From Methylophilaceae bacterium (GTDB lineage Bacteria > Pseudomonadota > Gammaproteobacteria > Burkholderiales > Methylophilaceae), in contig JANYIK010000200.1 of the NCBI GenBank assembly GCA_025362115.1, positions 1 to 16,829 on the forward strand: a stretch of 16,829 bases of DNA, given 5' to 3'. Position numbers and translations under genes: made by a program. The notes under the pieces were generated by a model. It ran no database searches, was not told where the DNA came from, and saw nothing but the letters and a program-made list of their open reading frames with translations. Positions 3,884-12,851 of this stretch are shown one piece after another; the stretch's first letter is position 1, and each line of letters starts with the position of its first letter.

Positions 3884-6800
3884 ATGAGCTATTCGTTTAC
3901 CGAAAAAAAACGCATCCGTAAAAGTTTTGCCAAGCGCGAAAGCGTGCAGGAAGTACCTTACCTGCTGGCGATGCAACTGGAATCCTATCGTGACTTTTTA
4001 CAGGCCGATGTGCCACCAGAGCAGCGCAAGCATTCTGGCCTGCAAGCCACGTTCAGCTCGGTATTCCCCGTGACTAGCCATAATGGTTTTGCGAAACTGG
4101 ATTATGTCAGCTATCAACTTGGTCAAGTGCCATTTGACGTGAAAGAGTGCCAGCAACGTGGCTTGACCTACGCTTCGCCACTGCGAGCCAAAGTACGTCT
4201 GACTATATTCGATAAAGAGGCTTCCAAGCCAAACGTGGTGAAGGAAGTAAAAGAGCAGGAAGTGTACATGGGCGAATTGCCGCTCATGACTGAGAATGGC
4301 TCGTTCGTGATTAACGGTACCGAGCGCGTTATCGTGTCGCAACTGCATCGCTCTCCTGGTGTATTTTTCGAGCATGACCGTGGCAAGACCCACTCCTCCG
4401 GCAAGCTGCTGTTCTCTGCGCGCATCATTCCTTACCGTGGTTCCTGGTTAGATTTCGAGTTTGACCCTAAGGACTATTTGTATTTCCGCGTAGACCGTCG
4501 TCGCAAAATGCCGGTGACGATATTGCTGAAATCGCTGGGCTATACGCCAGAGCAGATTCTGCAAATGTTCTATGACGTGGATACCTTCCATCTCGCCAAA
4601 AAAGGCATTCAGATGGAGTTGATGCCTGAGCGGCTGCGTGGCGAAGTGGCCAAATTTGATATTGTGGACAAGGCTGGCAACGTCATCGTCGCCAAAGACA
4701 AGCGCGTCACCATCAAACATATTCGCGATATGGAAAAAGCGGGCATCAGCAAAATCGCCGTGCCGGATGATTTTATGTTGGGTCGTACCATCGCCATCAA
4801 TCTGGTGGATAAAGAGTCTGGCGAAGTTATCGCTAACGCTAACGATGAAATCACCGATACCTTGATGGAAAAACTGCGTGAATCGGGTTTGGCGAAGGTC
4901 ACGGTGTTGTATTCCAACGATCTAGATCACGGCGATTACATTTCTCAAACCTTACGCATTGATGAAATTGCGGATCAATATGCAGCAAAAGTCGCCATCT
5001 ATCGCATGATGCGCCCAGGTGAGCCGCCTACCGAAGATGCGGTAGAGCTACTGTTTAATCGTTTGTTCTTTAGCGAGGACTCCTACGATTTATCTGTGGT
5101 TGGCCGGATGAAATTTAATCGTCGCGCCTACCCAGAAAAAATTGAAGAGCGTATCGCCAATTGGCTGAAGCGCTTCTATGAGCGCGTCGGTCCTATGGGT
5201 GAAGAAGGTGCTACGGTACTTTCCAATGACGATATTCTGGCTGTGGTGGGTGTGTTGGTTGAGCTACGCAATGGTCGTGGTGAGATTGACGATATTGACC
5301 ATTTGGGCAATCGTCGCGTACGTTCCGTTGGCGAATTGGCTGAAAACCAATTCCGTGCTGGTTTGGTACGAGTTGAGCGCGCGGTCAAAGAGCGTTTGGG
5401 CCAAGCCGAATCCGACAACCTGATGCCGCATGACCTCATTAACGCTAAGCCGGTTTCTAGCGCTATCCGTGAGTTCTTTGGCTCAAGCCAACTCTCGCAG
5501 TTTATGGATCAAACCAATCCTCTTTCAGAAATTACCCACAAACGCCGTGTGTCGGCCTTGGGACCAGGTGGTTTGACGCGCGAACGTGCCGGTTTTGAAG
5601 TGCGCGACGTGCATCCGACCCACTATGGACGTGTGTGCCCGATTGAAACGCCTGAAGGTCCAAACATCGGCCTGATTAACTCTCTGGCGCTTTATTCGCG
5701 TACCAATAAATACGGTTTTATGGAAACTCCATACCGCCGTGTCGAAGGCAGTAAGGTTTCAGACAAAATAGACTTTTTGTCAGCGATTGAAGAGGCGCAA
5801 TATGTGATTGCGCAGGCCAATGCTGAATTGGATAAAAACAACAAATTTCAAGACATTTTGGTGTCTTGTCGTCATCACAACGAGTTCACCATGAAGGCTC
5901 CTAGTGAAGTTCAGTATATGGACGTTGCTCCGAATCAGATTGTGTCTGTGGCTGCATCGCTTATTCCATTTTTGGAACACGATGACGCGAACCGTGCATT
6001 GATGGGCGCCAACATGCAACGCCAAGCTGTACCGTGTTTACGGGCTGAAAAAGCTGTGGTGGGAACAGGCATTGAGCGTACTGTTGCTGCGGACTCTGGC
6101 ACCGTGGTGCGCGCATATCGTGGTGGTGTTGTGGATTACGTGGATGCAGGACGTATCGTGGTGCGTGTGAACGACGATGAAGCTAGCGCCGGTGAAGTTG
6201 GCGTGGATATCTACAATCTCATCAAGTACACCCGCTCCAACCAGAACACCAACATCAACCAGCGTCCGCTGGTGAAGATGGGTGACAACATCGTACGTGG
6301 CGACATTATTGCTGACGGTGCCTCTACAGATATGGGCGAGCTGGCTTTGGGTCAGAACATGCTGGTCGGTTTTATGCCTTGGAATGGCTACAATTTTGAG
6401 GACTCCATCCTCATCTCCGAACGCGTGGTGGCAGATGATCGCTACACCTCCATCCACATCGAAGAGCTGACCGTTGTAGCGCGTGATACTAAGCTGGGAG
6501 CAGAAGAAATTACCCGCGACATTTCCAACTTATCCGAGCGTATGCTGGGTCGTTTGGATGAATCGGGCATTATCTACATCGGCGCCGAAGTGGAAGCTGG
6601 TGACGTTCTAGTGGGTAAGGTAACCCCTAAGGGCGAAACTCAACTGACCCCAGAAGAAAAGTTGCTGCGAGCGATTTTCGGTGAAAAAGCAAGTGACGTA
6701 AAAGACACTTCCTTACGTATTCCATCCGGCATGTCCGGCACGGTTATTGACGTGCAAGTGTTCACGCGTGAAGGTATTGAACGTGATTCACGCGCACAAC

Positions 6801-8050
6801 AAATTATTGACGACCAACTCAAACACTACAAACTGGATTTGGGTGACCAAATGCGTATTGTTGAAGAAGATGCGTTCGGTCGTATCCGTCGCTTGATCGA
6901 AGGCAAAACCATCAATGGTGGTCCAAACAAGTTGAAGAAAGGTGAGGCTGTGACAGCAGCTTATCTGGATGCTTTGAACCGTCATGACTGGTTCGACATT
7001 CGCTTGAGCGATGAAGACGTGGCGCGCCAGTTGGAACAAGTCAAAGACAGTTTGGCGCAATCGCGCGTCAACTTTGATGCGATGTACGAAGAGAAAAAGC
7101 GCAAATTGACACAAGGCGACGAATTGCCTCCTGGCGTGCAAAAGATGGTCAAAGTGTATGTGGCAGTGAAACGTCGCTTGCAGCCTGGCGATAAGATGGC
7201 AGGCCGTCACGGTAACAAGGGTGTGGTGTCCAAAATTGTGCCAGTAGAAGACATGCCGCACATGGCGGATGGTAGGCCTATGGATATCGTATTGAACCCG
7301 CTGGGCGTGCCTTCACGCATGAACATCGGTCAGATTCTGGAAGTGCATCTGGGATGGGCGGCCAAGGGTTTGGGTTTACGTATCCAGGAAATGCTGGAAG
7401 CCGAAGTCAAGGTGGCTGAAATTCGTAAGTTGCTCGACAAAATCTACAACAACACCGGCAAGATGGAAGACTTAAAGTCGCTTACTGATGCCGAAATTTT
7501 GGAGTTGGCGACCAATCTCAAAAACGGTGTGCCGTTTGCCACGCCAGTATTTGACGGCGCAGCTGAGAGCGACATCAAAGCCATGCTGGACTTGGCCTTT
7601 CCCGATGACATGGCGGCAAAAATGCGTCTCACCAAGGACAAAATTCAAGCGGTATTGCGCGATGGTCGTACCGGCGAAGAGTTTGAACGTCCGGTGACCG
7701 TAGGCTATATGCATGTGCTGAAACTGCACCACTTGGTGGACGACAAGATGCACGCGCGTTCAACCGGGCCGTATAGTTTGGTTACGCAGCAACCATTGGG
7801 CGGTAAAGCCCAATTCGGTGGTCAGCGCTTCGGTGAAATGGAAGTCTGGGCGCTGGAAGCCTATGGCGCGGCGTATACCTTGCAAGAAATGCTCACGGTC
7901 AAATCCGATGACGTTTCTGGTCGTACCAAAGTGTATGAAAACATCGTCAAGGGCGAGCACAAGATTGATGCCGGTATGCCGGAATCATTCAACGTGTTGG
8001 TGAAGGAAATCCGTTCCCTCGCTATTGATATTGACTTAGAACGTAATTAA
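3884..8050 (+). CDS. rpoB: DNA-directed RNA polymerase subunit beta
   Basis: RpoB is the second-largest subunit of RNA polymerase and forms one jaw of the active-site cleft. The product is 1388 residues, longer than the 1342 of E. coli; about 26 of the extra residues lie before the rifampicin region, probably in the lobe around residues 225-345. The rifampicin cluster runs from G533 (GSSQLSQFMDQTNPLSE) to about L559. It keeps sensitive-type residues at Q539, D542, H552 and S557 (E. coli 513, 516, 526, 531). The active-site lysines are K1104 and K1112 in GDKMAGRHGNKGV. The C-terminal beta region with MEVWALEAYGAAYTLQEML is intact. The ATG at 3884 follows GGAG at 3871-3874. It lies downstream of the attenuator and 11 bp before rpoC. 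Confidence 0.98.
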   Translation: MSYSFTEKKRIRKSFAKRESVQEVPYLLAMQLESYRDFLQADVPPEQRKHSGLQATFSSVFPVTSHNGFAKLDYVSYQLGQVPFDVKECQQRGLTYASPLRAKVRLTIFDKEASKPNVVKEVKEQEVYMGELPLMTENGSFVINGTERVIVSQLHRSPGVFFEHDRGKTHSSGKLLFSARIIPYRGSWLDFEFDPKDYLYFRVDRRRKMPVTILLKSLGYTPEQILQMFYDVDTFHLAKKGIQMELMPERLRGEVAKFDIVDKAGNVIVAKDKRVTIKHIRDMEKAGISKIAVPDDFMLGRTIAINLVDKESGEVIANANDEITDTLMEKLRESGLAKVTVLYSNDLDHGDYISQTLRIDEIADQYAAKVAIYRMMRPGEPPTEDAVELLFNRLFFSEDSYDLSVVGRMKFNRRAYPEKIEERIANWLKRFYERVGPMGEEGATVLSNDDILAVVGVLVELRNGRGEIDDIDHLGNRRVRSVGELAENQFRAGLVRVERAVKERLGQAESDNLMPHDLINAKPVSSAIREFFGSSQLSQFMDQTNPLSEITHKRRVSALGPGGLTRERAGFEVRDVHPTHYGRVCPIETPEGPNIGLINSLALYSRTNKYGFMETPYRRVEGSKVSDKIDFLSAIEEAQYVIAQANAELDKNNKFQDILVSCRHHNEFTMKAPSEVQYMDVAPNQIVSVAASLIPFLEHDDANRALMGANMQRQAVPCLRAEKAVVGTGIERTVAADSGTVVRAYRGGVVDYVDAGRIVVRVNDDEASAGEVGVDIYNLIKYTRSNQNTNINQRPLVKMGDNIVRGDIIADGASTDMGELALGQNMLVGFMPWNGYNFEDSILISERVVADDRYTSIHIEELTVVARDTKLGAEEITRDISNLSERMLGRLDESGIIYIGAEVEAGDVLVGKVTPKGETQLTPEEKLLRAIFGEKASDVKDTSLRIPSGMSGTVIDVQVFTREGIERDSRAQQIIDDQLKHYKLDLGDQMRIVEEDAFGRIRRLIEGKTINGGPNKLKKGEAVTAAYLDALNRHDWFDIRLSDEDVARQLEQVKDSLAQSRVNFDAMYEEKKRKLTQGDELPPGVQKMVKVYVAVKRRLQPGDKMAGRHGNKGVVSKIVPVEDMPHMADGRPMDIVLNPLGVPSRMNIGQILEVHLGWAAKGLGLRIQEMLEAEVKVAEIRKLLDKIYNNTGKMEDLKSLTDAEILELATNLKNGVPFATPVFDGAAESDIKAMLDLAFPDDMAAKMRLTKDKIQAVLRDGRTGEEFERPVTVGYMHVLKLHHLVDDKMHARSTGPYSLVTQQPLGGKAQFGGQRFGEMEVWALEAYGAAYTLQEMLTVKSDDVSGRTKVYENIVKGEHKIDAGMPESFNVLVKEIRSLAIDIDLERN

Positions 8051-8061
8051 AGGAGAGTCTA

Positions 8062-11000
8062 GTGAAAGCACTACTGGATCTATTCAAGCAAGTCACGCAA
8101 GAAGAAGAGTTTGACGCAATCAAGATTGCGTTGGCATCACCTGAGAAAATTCGTTCTTGGTCATATGGCGAAGTCAAAAAGCCAGAAACCATCAACTATC
8201 GCACTTTCAAACCGGAGCGTGATGGACTGTTCTGCTCCAAGATATTCGGCCCGGTCAAGGACTACGAGTGTCTGTGCGGCAAGTACAAACGTCTCAAGCA
8301 TCGCGGCGTGATCTGCGAGAAGTGCGGCGTCGAAGTTACTTTGTCCAAAGTACGCCGTGAGCGCATGGGGCATATAGACCTTGCGTCCCCGGTTGCTCAC
8401 ATCTGGTTCCTGAAGAGTCTGCCGAGCCGTCTGGGTATGGTGCTGGATATCGCCCTGCGCGATATCGAGCGCGTGCTGTATTTTGAAGCCTACATGGTGG
8501 TGAACCCGGGCATGACCCCACTTACCCGTGGCCAATTGCTGTCTGAAGAAGACTATCTGGCCAAGGTGGAAGAATACGGTGACGAGTTCTCCGCCAGCAT
8601 GGGGGCGGAAGGTGTGCGTGAGCTGTTACGCACCATGGATGGTCATTCCGAAATTGAAAATTTACGCAAAGACCTGAGCGAAACTGGCTCTGAAGCCAAG
8701 ATTAAGAAGATCGCTAAGCGTTTGAAAGTGCTGGAAGCATTCCAAAAATCTGGTATCAAACCAGAGTGGATGATTCTGGAAGTGCTGCCTGTGCTGCCGC
8801 CAGAACTGCGCCCACTGGTGCCGCTGGATGGCGGTCGCTTTGCGACTTCCGATCTGAACGACTTGTATCGTCGCGTGATTAACCGTAACAACCGCCTGAA
8901 GCGCCTGCTGGAACTGAAAGCGCCGGAAATTATCGTGCGTAACGAGAAGCGCATGTTGCAGGAAGCGGTTGACTCGCTGCTGGACAACGGTAGGCGCGGC
9001 AAAGCCATGACCGGCGCGAATAAGAGACCTTTGAAGTCGCTGGCTGACATGATTAAGGGTAAAGGCGGTCGTTTCCGTCAGAACCTGTTGGGTAAGCGCG
9101 TGGACTACTCTGGTCGTTCCGTGATTGTGGTGGGTCCGCAACTCAAACTACATCAGTGCGGTCTGCCCAAGAAGATGGCGCTGGAACTGTTCAAGCCATT
9201 CATATTCCACAAGCTGGAAGTGCTAGGCTTGGCGACCACCATCAAGGCCGCCAAGAAAAAGGTGGAGGAAGAAGGTCCAGAGGTTTGGGATATTCTGGAA
9301 GACGTGATTCGTGAGCATCCGGTGATGCTGAACCGCGCACCGACTTTGCACCGCTTGGGCATTCAAGCATTTGAGCCTATCCTGATCGAAGGCAAGGCCA
9401 TTCAATTGCACCCGCTGGTGTGCGCAGCGTTCAACGCCGACTTTGACGGTGACCAGATGGCGGTACACGTACCGTTGAGCCTGGAAGCGCAAATGGAAGC
9501 TCGCACCTTGATGCTGGCTTCCAACAACGTGCTGTCGCCAGCCAATGGCGAGCCTATCATCGTGCCATCGCAAGACATTGTGCTGGGTCTGTACTACATG
9601 ACCCGCGAAAAAGTCGCCGCACGCGGCGAAGGCATGAAATTCTCCGATATCAAGGAAGCACAACGCGCCTACGATTGTGGACTGGTAGACTTGCACGCCA
9701 AAGTCACCATTCGCTTGAAAGAGTGGGATCCAGAAATTGAATCCGACAAAATTGTGCGTTACGAAACCACCATTGGACGTGCGTTATTGTCGGAAATTCT
9801 ACCTGCGGGCTTGCCGTTCAGCTTTATTGACAAGGCATTGAAGAAAAAAGAGATTTCCAAGCTCATCAACGCCAGCTTCCGTCGTGTAGGTATACGTGAA
9901 ACGGTGATTTTTGCCGATAAGCTCATGTACACTGGTTATCGTTATGCGACGCGTGCCGGTATTTCAATCTCCGTCAACGACATGCTGGTTCCGCCAGAAA
10001 AAGGCCAGCTGATTGCTGACGCTGAAGCCGAAGTGAAAGAGATAGAAGATCAATACACTTCCGGTTTGGTGACTCAAGGCGAGCGCTACAACAAGGTAGT
10101 GGACATCTGGGGTCGTGCTGGCGATAAGGTAGCCGACGCCATGATGAAGCAATTGCGCGAAGAACCGGTACTGGATGACGATGGCAAGCAAGTGATGAAG
10201 GACGGCAAAGCGGTGCGTCAAGAATCCTTTAATGCTATTTACATGATGGCGGACTCAGGTGCGCGTGGTTCTGCCGCTCAGGTGCGCCAATTGGCCGGTA
10301 TGCGTGGCTTGATGGCGAAACCAGACGGTTCCATCATCGAAACGCCTATCACGGCCAACTTCCGTGATGGTTTGAACGTGTTGCAGTACTTTATTTCTAC
10401 CCACGGTGCCCGTAAAGGTCTTGCTGATACGGCATTGAAGACCGCTAACTCTGGTTACTTGACCCGTCGTTTGGTGGATGTGACGCAAGACTTGGTGGTG
10501 ACGGAGTTTGATTGCGGTACCGCAAATGGCTTGGTGACCAAGGCTTTGGTCAAGGGTGGTGAAGTGGTTGAGCCATTGCATGACCGTATTTTAGGTCGTG
10601 TGGCAGCATTGGATATCATCAATCCAGAAACCCAAGAAACAGTCTATGAGGCTGGCACATTGCTCACCGAAGATGAAGTGGAGCATATCGAGTCTTTAGG
10701 TGTTGATGAGGTGAAAGTGCGTACTGCGCTCACCTGTGAAACGCGCTACGGCATCTGCTCCAAGTGTTATGGTCGTGACTTGGGTCGAGGCAAGCTCATC
10801 AGCATGGGTGAAGCGGTGGGCGTAATTGCTGCGCAGTCTATCGGTGAACCTGGTACCCAGTTGACTATGCGTACCTTCCACATCGGCGGTGCAGTATCAC
10901 GTACCGCTTCGGTTTCTCAAGTGGAGAGTAAGTCCAACGGTGTGGTGCGATTCACTTCCACCATGCGTTATGTCACGACTGCGCGTAACGAACAAATCGT

Positions 11001-12342
11001 GATTTCGCGTAATGGCGAAGTGATGATTACCGACGAGCAAGGCCGTGAACGTGAACGCCATAAAGTGCCTTATGGCGCGACACTGCAAACCGCAGACGGT
11101 AAGACAGTCAAAGCCGGTCAGGCGATGGCGATATGGGATCCGCATACCCGTCCGATTATCACGGAATATGCCGGTCGCGTGAAATTTGAGAACGTGGAAG
11201 AAGGCGTTACGGTCGCCAAGCAAATTGACGACGTGACCGGTCTTTCCACACTGGTGGTGATTGATCCTAAGCAACGTAGTGGACAGCAATCCAAAGGTTT
11301 GCGTCCACAGGTCAAGTTGTTGGATGAAGCGGGCAATGAAGTCAAAGTGGCGGGTGGCGAAACTTCCGTCAATATCACCTTCCAACTCGGCTGCATCATC
11401 ACTGTGAAAGACGGCCAGGAAGTGGGCGTGGGCGAAGTGCTGGCAAGGATTCCGCAAGAATCTTCCAAAACCCGCGACATTACCGGTGGTCTGCCACGCG
11501 TGGCGGAATTGTTCGAGGCGCGTTCACCCAAGGATGCTGGCATGTTGGCAGAAACTACGGGTACCGTCAGTTTTGGCAAAGACACCAAGGGTAAGCAACG
11601 TCTCGTCATTACCGACTTGGACGGTGTGCAGGAAGAGTTTTTGATCCCTAAGGACAAGCACGTCACTGCGCATGATGGTCAGGTGGTGACTAAGGGCGAA
11701 TCTATTGTGGACGGCCCTGCCGACCCGCAAGATATTCTGCGCTTGCAAGGTGTTGAGGCGCTGGCACGTTACATCATAGACGAAGTGCAAGACGTGTACC
11801 GCTTGCAAGGCGTGAAGATTAACGACAAGCACATCGAAGTCATCGTGCGTCAGATGTTGCGTCGGGTACGTGTTACCGACTCTGGGAGCACCAACTTCAT
11901 CCAGGGCGAGCAAGTGGAGCGCGCAGATTTGCTGGAGGCCAACGACTTGGCTGTTGCCAAAGGAAAAGAACCAGCGCTGTATGAGTATGTATTGCTGGGC
12001 ATTACTAAGGCATCGCTGTCTACCGATTCCTTCATCTCTGCGGCATCTTTCCAAGAAACCACGCGCGTGTTGACCGAAGCGGCAATTCTTGGCAAACGCG
12101 ACGATTTGCGAGGACTCAAAGAAAACGTCATCGTTGGTCGTTTGATTCCTGCTGGAACCGGTTTGGCGTATCACGAAAACCGCAAACGCCAAGCGGCGGG
12201 CTTGGATGCTGCGCCAGTAGGTTTAATAGAGCCGATGCTGGAGGAGGAACAAGAGGCCTTAGAAGTGTTTGTGCAAGCGCCTGTAGAAATGATTGCCGAG
12301 GTGGCTGTTGAAGCCCCGGCTGGCAGTGCTGAAACGGCTTGA
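8062..12342 (+). CDS. rpoC: DNA-directed RNA polymerase subunit beta'
   Basis: RpoC is the largest polymerase subunit and carries the catalytic magnesium. The 1426-residue product (1407 in E. coli) has the N-terminal zinc ribbon with C70, C72, C85 and C88. The invariant NADFDGD motif is at 458-464, with metal-binding D460, D462 and D464. The second zinc site has C818, C892, C899 and C902. The bridge helix and trigger loop regions are present (SGYLTRRLVDVTQDLVV; GTQLTMRTFHIGGA). The start is GTG at 8062, with AGGAGA at 8051-8056. The C-terminus ends in an acidic, alanine/valine-rich tail of about 35 residues beyond the conserved core. The stop codon lies inside the -35 box of the next promoter. 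Confidence 0.98.
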   Translation: MKALLDLFKQVTQEEEFDAIKIALASPEKIRSWSYGEVKKPETINYRTFKPERDGLFCSKIFGPVKDYECLCGKYKRLKHRGVICEKCGVEVTLSKVRRERMGHIDLASPVAHIWFLKSLPSRLGMVLDIALRDIERVLYFEAYMVVNPGMTPLTRGQLLSEEDYLAKVEEYGDEFSASMGAEGVRELLRTMDGHSEIENLRKDLSETGSEAKIKKIAKRLKVLEAFQKSGIKPEWMILEVLPVLPPELRPLVPLDGGRFATSDLNDLYRRVINRNNRLKRLLELKAPEIIVRNEKRMLQEAVDSLLDNGRRGKAMTGANKRPLKSLADMIKGKGGRFRQNLLGKRVDYSGRSVIVVGPQLKLHQCGLPKKMALELFKPFIFHKLEVLGLATTIKAAKKKVEEEGPEVWDILEDVIREHPVMLNRAPTLHRLGIQAFEPILIEGKAIQLHPLVCAAFNADFDGDQMAVHVPLSLEAQMEARTLMLASNNVLSPANGEPIIVPSQDIVLGLYYMTREKVAARGEGMKFSDIKEAQRAYDCGLVDLHAKVTIRLKEWDPEIESDKIVRYETTIGRALLSEILPAGLPFSFIDKALKKKEISKLINASFRRVGIRETVIFADKLMYTGYRYATRAGISISVNDMLVPPEKGQLIADAEAEVKEIEDQYTSGLVTQGERYNKVVDIWGRAGDKVADAMMKQLREEPVLDDDGKQVMKDGKAVRQESFNAIYMMADSGARGSAAQVRQLAGMRGLMAKPDGSIIETPITANFRDGLNVLQYFISTHGARKGLADTALKTANSGYLTRRLVDVTQDLVVTEFDCGTANGLVTKALVKGGEVVEPLHDRILGRVAALDIINPETQETVYEAGTLLTEDEVEHIESLGVDEVKVRTALTCETRYGICSKCYGRDLGRGKLISMGEAVGVIAAQSIGEPGTQLTMRTFHIGGAVSRTASVSQVESKSNGVVRFTSTMRYVTTARNEQIVISRNGEVMITDEQGRERERHKVPYGATLQTADGKTVKAGQAMAIWDPHTRPIITEYAGRVKFENVEEGVTVAKQIDDVTGLSTLVVIDPKQRSGQQSKGLRPQVKLLDEAGNEVKVAGGETSVNITFQLGCIITVKDGQEVGVGEVLARIPQESSKTRDITGGLPRVAELFEARSPKDAGMLAETTGTVSFGKDTKGKQRLVITDLDGVQEEFLIPKDKHVTAHDGQVVTKGESIVDGPADPQDILRLQGVEALARYIIDEVQDVYRLQGVKINDKHIEVIVRQMLRRVRVTDSGSTNFIQGEQVERADLLEANDLAVAKGKEPALYEYVLLGITKASLSTDSFISAASFQETTRVLTEAAILGKRDDLRGLKENVIVGRLIPAGTGLAYHENRKRQAAGLDAAPVGLIEPMLEEEQEALEVFVQAPVEMIAEVAVEAPAGSAETA

Positions 12343-12367
12343 CATTAGTGCAGGGCATCAATAGAAT
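12339..12367 (+). promoter_or_regulatory. Near-consensus sigma-70 promoter of the str operon
   Basis: A perfect -35 box TTGACA (12339-12344), a 17-bp spacer and a -10 box TAGAAT (12362-12367, one mismatch to TATAAT) give 11 of 12 consensus bases. Transcription should start near 12373-12376. The bases just after the -10 box (GCTCGG) are GC-rich, as in promoters that ppGpp and DksA repress in the stringent response. The -35 box overlaps the end of rpoC: its internal TGA is the rpoC stop codon. The promoter would drive rpsL-rpsG-fusA-tuf independently of readthrough from rpoBC. Confidence 0.88.
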
Positions 12368-12379
12368 GCTCGGCTTTTC

Positions 12380-12430
12380 CGGGGTGGCCTCCGAAGTCTG
12401 AAAAGACTTAAGCGCCATCCCGTAATTTTT
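12380..12430 (+). promoter_or_regulatory. Structured rpsL leader, attenuator-like
   Basis: Just after the predicted transcription start, CGGGGTGGC (12380-12388) pairs with GCCATCCCG (12414-12422), nine pairs including one G-U. Inside is a second hairpin, AAGTCT (12394-12399) and AGACTT (12404-12409), closed by a GAAA tetraloop. TAATTTTT follows at 12423-12430. The two-tier stem followed by a T-tract looks like an attenuator or a protein-binding leader; the T-tract is short and set back by three bases. The start codon of rpsL is 16 nt further on. In E. coli, S7 regulates the str mRNA at the rpsL-rpsG junction instead, so this leader would be a different control point. Function is inferred. Confidence 0.6.
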
Positions 12431-12445
12431 GAAAGAGAATGATAA

Positions 12446-12823
12446 ATGCCTACGATCAACCAGCTGGTGCGTAAAGGCCGCCAGCAAATTATCAGTAAGA
12501 GTAAGGTGCCTGCGCTGGAAGCTTGTCCGCAAAAGCGAGGCGTGTGTACTCGTGTTTACACCACTACACCGAAAAAGCCTAACTCTGCGCTGCGGAAAGT
12601 GGCAAAAGTGCGCCTCACTAATGGCTTTGAGGTGATTAGTTACATCGGCGGTGAAGGCCATAATCTGCAAGAACACTCGGTGGTTTTGCTGCGCGGTGGT
12701 CGTGTGAAAGACTTGCCAGGTGTGCGTTACCACATGGTGCGCGGTAGTCTGGATACCGCTGGGGTGAAAGATCGTAAGCAGTCTCGTTCCAAATATGGTG
12801 CCAAGCGCGCCAAAGCAGCGTAA
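12446..12823 (+). CDS. rpsL: 30S ribosomal protein S12
   Basis: S12 sits at the decoding centre of the 30S subunit and controls accuracy; it is the classic streptomycin resistance locus. The 125-residue product shows the full family: MPTINQLVRKGR start, CTRVYTTTPKKPNSALRK at 34-51 and RGGRVKDLPGVRYHMVRG at 83-100. The residues whose change gives streptomycin resistance, K43 and K88 (counting Met1), and P91 are all the sensitive type. D89, the usual methylthiolation site, is present. The ATG at 12446 has only a weak purine-rich ribosome site (AAAGAG at 12432-12437). It is the first gene after the str promoter, and rpsG follows 28 bp later. Confidence 0.98.
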   Translation: MPTINQLVRKGRQQIISKSKVPALEACPQKRGVCTRVYTTTPKKPNSALRKVAKVRLTNGFEVISYIGGEGHNLQEHSVVLLRGGRVKDLPGVRYHMVRGSLDTAGVKDRKQSRSKYGAKRAKAA

Positions 12824-12851
12824 TTGCTGGATTTATTAGAGGTTATAAACC

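Noticed and set aside
11524..12192. 222-codon minus-strand open frame opposite rpoC
   Set aside because: It is the complement of conserved RpoC sequence, has no recognisable motifs and no promoter or ribosome context.
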